Shown in pieces: positions 6,001 through 8,138 of a DNA stretch of 8,138 nt. The stretch is taken from contig MDLB01000038.1 in the NCBI GenBank assembly GCA_001730085.1, forward strand, positions 1 through 8,138, given 5' to 3'. Position 1 is the first letter of the stretch; the number at the start of each line of letters is the position of its first letter. The position numbers and the translations under genes were made by a program. A model generated the notes under the pieces. It did not search any database. It had not been told where the DNA came from and was given only the letters and a program-made list of their open reading frames with translations. The DNA is from PVC group bacterium (ex Bugula neritina AB1) (GTDB lineage Bacteria; GCA-001730085).

Positions 6001-8138
6001 TTAATAGAACCTTCAGCAATTTTTAAGTAAACTTTTGTTGTATCCACTTCTCCCTCGACAGCTTTTATCGTGAGAGTCCATGTTATTCCATCCTCAGAAA
6101 CAGGTGTCCCAAAATCCCAGTCATTTCTATCTAGTGCATTACCGCTTTCATCGATCAACTCAACTTCTTGTCCGCTGAAAGTTTTGATCTCATGACTAAA
6201 AACAAAGGTATAAGTAACTTCTTCTGTCGTTACTTCTTCTGTCACGTCATCCGTTAAACTTACTAGGCTTAGAGGCGTCGCATGAATATTTAAACTTGCC
6301 GAAGAGGTTTCTCCCTCATGTCCTTCGTGATCAACATAACTGATCGTCGCAACTCTCAAACCATCACTTGGGACTTCTTCTTCATTCTTTAAAGACATCC
6401 CAGACAAAATCAACTTTAACTGGTCAACCGTGAACGGATCTTCGGTTTCCTTCTTAATCGTCAAGGTTTGCGTCGCCGCTACATAATCATAAGCAAATCT
6501 TGTAAGCCCACTAACTACCTGCGTATCCTCAGATAAACTTAAGAGCATGCTACCTTCGAAAAGGAGATTATCATTGATTAAATCCAAGTCGTCTCCACCT
6601 AAAATAACCTTGATTGCCTCAACGTCACTAACCGCTTCACTAGGAACTTCTATGCCGAAACTTATCCCCTGTGCGACATCAACCGCGTTCACATCTTTTA
6701 CGATCTCTCTTTGTGTTCCCGCTGTGTTGGCATCAAGGTCAATCTCATAAAGATCCTTGATATTCACCGTTATATCTTGCTGTGTCTCACGGCCCGATTC
6801 ATCCTTCGCAAAAATCTTGAAAGCATAACTGTCTTTAGTCTCAAAGTCAGGTCGACTTTTTAACGTTATTTGTCCATTTTCAGCATCAATCGCAAAAAGT
6901 TCTAATGTGGACTCTTCTCCTTCAATACGGTAGGTCACACCTTCATCTATCTCTTTGCCATCATCCTGACTTTGTAAGTCATAAATCACCATTCCCTCTA
7001 GACTATTTTCGGCAACAGTCAATGAATTTAAGGTATCTTCTGCCAATAAAGGAGCCTCATCTTCATCCAAAATATTCACGACTATGTTTTGAACACTTTC
7101 CATTCCCTGATTATCTTTCGCAACAATATGAACTTCGTAACGAGATTTAATCTCTCTGTCTGAAGCTTCTTTCAGAGTTAGTCTTCCTTCTGCATCCAAA
7201 TTGACTTGATCTGCATCCAAACCGTCTTGCAAAATATAAGTCAGTCCTTCGTCAGCACTTGAGCTTGCATCATCCCTACCTTGCACATCATGTATAACTC
7301 TATCGACTGATGTGTTTTCCACTAGATCTATACTTACATTTTCTGTGCTTTCAAAAGCGGGCGCTGTGGTATCAAAAGATTGCGTCGATACCTCTTGGAC
7401 AAATTCTTCGTTCACATTTTCATGCTGATCTTTCACCGCACCTGCATTGATTTTTAAGCGTACATCTGTCGTGTCGATCGCATCGTCACCTGTCGGAGGC
7501 GTAATCTTTATGCTCCAAGATATTCCACCATCTAAGGTTTCGGGCTCTTCGATACCCCATGTCGTTTTATCCAAGACCGATCCACTTCCAGAAAGGATTT
7601 CTATGTCTTGAGCTGATAAGTCACTCACGGCTGTATTGAAAACAATCGTGTAGGCAACTTCTCCTAAGGAAACAGTACTCGCATCATCACTAATCTCTAC
7701 TAACTCTATTTTAGAAGCCTCGACCTGTATTGTTGCGGTAGCTCCTTCTCCTTCGAAACCTTCCTCATCCACATATGTGAATCGGGCGGTTCTGACTCCA
7801 TTTTTATCACCTTCACTGCTATTTTTTAAAGAGATGGCTTCTATCAAAGCTTTTACTTCTTCTTTAGCGAAAGAGTTCTCATCTGCTTTGAAAAGCTCTA
7901 AGATTTTAGAAGAGACATCGTAACGATAACTTACCGTTACCCCCCCATTCAGTTCTATCTCTGAATCTTGATTGCTCAAGTGAAGAGGGATTTCTTTAGT
8001 TTGAAGACTTAGAACGTCTTTAACAATATCTAAGGCGTCTCCACCAAGCTCAACCTTAACTGTCTGAACTTTTTGAAGGTCTCCTTCGAGTTCCGGAAGT
8101 GCCAAATCACTCACAAAAGGATGCCCATTGCTTATGGC
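1..8138 (-). CDS. Giant cadherin/Big-repeat surface protein, internal fragment (both ends missing)
   Basis: One reading frame is open across the whole window: 2712 complete codons from 8138 down to 3, with no stop. It has no start or stop codon here, and no internal Met has a reason to be chosen as a start. The protein is built of modules of 475-491 residues, each with two cadherin-like domains, a beta-rich domain C and a bacterial Ig-like domain. Cadherin hallmarks recur: V-x-E-N near each domain start, D-x-E or D-F-E in the middle, A-x-D-x-x-G late, and D-E-D-E-A-P or D-L-D-E-V at the end. In this fold family these acidic motifs bind calcium between domains. The chain is rich in Asp and Glu and has only two Cys (codons at 4860-4862 and 3759-3761), as is common in exported repetitive adhesins. 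No signal peptide, membrane segment, RTX nonapeptide or enzymatic domain is visible. A role in adhesion, biofilm or cell-surface matrix is inferred from architecture. The frame is intact over 8 kb despite heavy repetition, so the gene is probably functional. Confidence 0.95.
93..1556 (-). repeat. Module f: second copy of the module d type
   Basis: Residues 2195-2682 (488 aa). Cadherin 1 (1556-1257) has D-L-L-E-N-T, D-E-G-L-T-Y-L-L-G-G, M-A-D-H-E, A-Q-D-E-Q-G and ends N-Q-D-E-A-P. Cadherin 2 (1256-957) has S-V-K-E-N-F-S, Y-D-F-D-A-R-D-E-S-E-N, K-P-N-H-E, A-R-D-V-N-G-L and ends L-D-E-V-D-V. Domain C (956-453) has V-Q-R-E-K, V-V-Y-S-G-E-N-L-D, L-Y-Q-D-Q-V-F-E, I-S-K-G-D-D-T and N-G-E-R-K. The Big domain (452-93) has Y-Q-I-R-F-N-K-S, S-S-W-S-I, T-W-Q-V-T-V, D-M-Y-G-N-T-N and ends D-G-T-K-P-I-F-E. 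All its domain borders lie exactly 2937 bp below those of module d, so the two copies have not gained or lost net codons since duplication. Confidence 0.87.
102..229 (-). repeat. 128-bp block almost identical to 3039-3166
   Basis: Bases 102-229 and 3039-3166 differ by eye at one position (149 against 3086, giving Leu in one copy and Met in the other). The block encodes the end of the Big domain, from the F-D-T-K-A-V-R strand through D-M-Y-G-N and Q-T-F-D-G-T-K-P. Sequence on either side is clearly less alike, with both silent and replacement differences. The sharp edges suggest local homogenisation of this segment between modules d and f. Confidence 0.85.
1557..3029 (-). repeat. Module e: distinct cadherin pair joined to A-subtype domain C and Big domain
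   Basis: Residues 1704-2194 (491 aa, the longest module). Cadherin 1 (3029-2727) begins K-G-K-N-V-E-V-S-L-V-E-N-T, has D-E-G-I-S-Y-S-I, E-G-D-H-E, A-E-D-D-Q-G-L and ends E-D-E-S-E-A-P. Cadherin 2 (2726-2400) is the longest cadherin domain here (109 aa) and the most divergent. It has T-V-P-E-N-L, a Y-H-E-G-E-E-H-S insertion, D-P-D-T-G-K-I-F, R-T-D-F-E, A-T-D-I-D-N without the usual Gly, and ends D-L-N-E-V-D-L. Domain C (2399-1920) opens V-Q-K-D rather than V-Q-R-E. The Big domain (1919-1557) ends D-T-T-A-P-V-F-A. The span 2345-1578 is the near-copy of 8138-7371. No other complete module in the window has this cadherin pair. Confidence 0.85.
1578..2345 (-). repeat. A-subtype domain C/Big segment, near-identical partner of 7371-8138
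   Basis: This 768-bp stretch aligns without net gaps to 7371-8138 at an offset of 5793 bp. Within it, 1745-1822 equals 7538-7615 in all 78 bases, and most of 1824-2130 differs from its partner at only scattered sites. Between them lie modules b, c and d, which are much less similar. The stretch encodes the C-terminal part of domain C and almost all of the Big domain of module e. The section around 2150-2250 is clearly more divergent than its flanks. Confidence 0.85.
3030..4493 (-). repeat. Module d: cadherin 1, cadherin 2, domain C, Big domain, C subtype
   Basis: Residues 1216-1703 (488 aa). Cadherin 1 (4493-4194) has D-L-I-E-N-T, H-D-V-Q-A-K-D-D, D-E-G-L-S-Y-I-L-G-G, M-P-D-H-E, A-R-D-Q-Q-G and ends N-E-D-E-P-P. 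Cadherin 2 (4193-3894) has A-V-K-E-N-F-S, Y-D-F-D-A-K-D-E-S-E-N, K-P-D-Y-E, A-R-D-K-S-G-L and ends L-D-E-V-D-L. Domain C (3893-3390) is 168 aa, longer than in modules b and c. It has V-Q-R-E-K, a Cys in K-I-V-C-S-G-E, L-Y-Q-D-Q-V-F-E, I-S-K-G-D-D-T and N-G-E-R. The Big domain (3389-3030) has Y-Q-I-R-F-N, T-S-W-S-I, T-W-Q-V-T-V, D-M-Y-G-N-T-N and the linker D-G-T-K-P-V-F-E in place of D-T-T-A-P. Module f aligns with it at a fixed offset of 2937 bp. Confidence 0.87.
4494..5918 (-). repeat. Module c: cadherin 1, cadherin 2, domain C, Big domain
   Basis: Residues 741-1215 (475 aa, the shortest complete module). Cadherin 1 (5918-5619) has D-L-V-E-N-T-S, E-S-A-D-R-E, A-Q-D-E-Q-G and ends I-D-E-D-E-A-P. 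Cadherin 2 (5618-5313) has L-A-E-N-S, D-D-G-K-D-V-D-E-G, R-S-D-F-E, then A-R-D-I-S-D, which lacks the Gly usual after this Asp, and ends D-V-D-E-I-D-L. Domain C (5312-4854) opens V-Q-R-E and carries L-S-G-E-A-F-N-E. It has two Trp not seen in the other C domains (L-I-W-E-R-D and G-E-W-T-N-F) and closes with I-D-H-E-G-H-E-G-E. The Big domain (4853-4494) follows directly after K-V-C-A-T-A-P, which holds one of the only two cysteines, and ends D-T-T-A-P-T-F-E. Confidence 0.85.
5919..7349 (-). repeat. Module b: cadherin 1, cadherin 2, domain C, Big domain
   Basis: Residues 264-740 (477 aa). Cadherin 1 (7349-7050) has D-L-V-E-N-T, I-H-D-V-Q, an E-A-S-D-R-E motif, A-K-D-N-Q-G and ends L-D-E-D-E-A-P. 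Cadherin 2 (7049-6735) has T-V-A-E-N-S, D-D-G-K-E-I-D-E-G, R-P-D-F-E, A-K-D-E-S-G and ends D-L-Y-E-I-D-L. Tyr replaces the Asp, Asn or Val seen at that position in other modules. Domain C (6734-6276) opens with T-Q-R-E, then L-G-G-D-D-L-D-L-I-N-D, and closes with G-L-R-V-A-T-I-S-Y-V-D-H-E-G-H-E-G-E. The Big domain (6275-5919) has Y-T-F-V-F-S, D-W-D-F, T-W-T-L-T-I, D-S-Y-G-N-P and ends D-T-T-G-P-V-F-E. Module c is its closest relative in the window. Domain boundaries are by eye and may be off by several residues. Confidence 0.85.
7350..8138 (-). repeat. Module a (partial): end of domain C plus Big domain, A subtype
   Basis: Residues 1-263 of the visible protein. Domain C (8138-7713) is cut at its N-side by the window edge. 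It shows L-G-G-D-A-L-D, then V-S-Y-R-Y-D, an acidic and lysine-rich segment with K-E-E-V-K, and the closing strands N-G-V-R-T-A and F-T-Y-V-D-E-E-G. The Big domain (7712-7350) has Y-T-I-V-F-N, D-K-T-T-W, I-S-W-S-I-K-I, D-T-T-D-V-R-L-K-I, and ends D-T-T-A-P-A-F-E. Its penultimate loop reads D-Q-H-E-N where most other modules have D-x-Y-G-N. The module matches the corresponding part of module e (2345-1557) base for base, without a net indel. The two cadherin domains of this module should lie just beyond base 8138. Confidence 0.85.

Noticed and set aside
6547-7150. Plus-strand open frames at 6547-6750 and 6905-7150, and one at 2981-3175
   Set aside because: All lie opposite well-matched cadherin, domain C or Big sequence of the minus-strand gene. 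They are chance open frames.
1-8138. CRISPR-like or other regularly spaced direct repeats
   Set aside because: The repetition has a 1.4-1.5 kb period, is in frame and encodes protein domains. There are no short identical repeats with unique spacers.
1-8138. RTX calcium-binding nonapeptides or an enzymatic domain within the protein
   Set aside because: No G-G-x-G-x-D-x-x-x series and no recognisable catalytic motif was found. Calcium binding is inferred only from cadherin-type acidic motifs.
1-8138. Internal start codons or intergenic spaces splitting the frame into several genes
   Set aside because: No stop codon occurs in the minus-strand frame and every stretch is occupied by a recognisable module domain, so there is no reason to place a gene border in the window.

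Overview
The whole window is the inside of one giant repetitive gene read on the minus strand. Reading the reverse complement in the frame whose lowest complete codon is at bases 3-5, I translated all 2712 codons from base 8138 down to base 3 and met no stop. Neither the start nor the stop codon is present, so the full protein is longer than 2712 residues (roughly 290 kDa or more for the visible part). I see no second gene, RNA gene, intergenic gap, promoter, terminator, CRISPR array or mobile element.

The protein is a chain of composite modules of 475-491 residues (1425-1473 bp). Each module has the same order, N to C: cadherin-like domain 1 (about 100 aa), cadherin-like domain 2 (100-109 aa), a 153-168 aa beta-rich domain here called domain C, and a bacterial Ig-like (Big-type) domain of about 120 aa ending in a D-T-T-A-P or D-G-T-K-P linker. 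From the N-terminal side (high coordinates) there is a partial module a, complete modules b, c, d, e and f, and the first 30 residues of module g. The modules fall into subtypes: b resembles c, d resembles f, e resembles a in its domain C and Big domain, and g starts like e. Modules d+e and f+g therefore form a 2937-bp, two-module higher-order repeat.

The composition suggests a secreted, extended, calcium-stiffened surface protein: very acidic, only two cysteines in 2712 residues, cadherin-type calcium motifs, and tryptophans almost confined to the Big domains. The best functional guess is a giant adhesin or matrix protein of a Gram-negative bacterium. The export signal and anchor lie outside the window, so the secretion route (type I, autotransporter or other) cannot be read. 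The organism cannot be named. The DNA is moderately AT-rich (about 40% G+C by eye), has bacterial codon use, and has no introns over 8 kb. Cadherin plus Big mosaics of this kind are widespread in proteobacteria, chlamydia-related bacteria and other groups.

The most interesting aspects are the module grammar, the patchy near-identity between particular repeat copies (signs of duplication and gene conversion), and the unfamiliar domain C.
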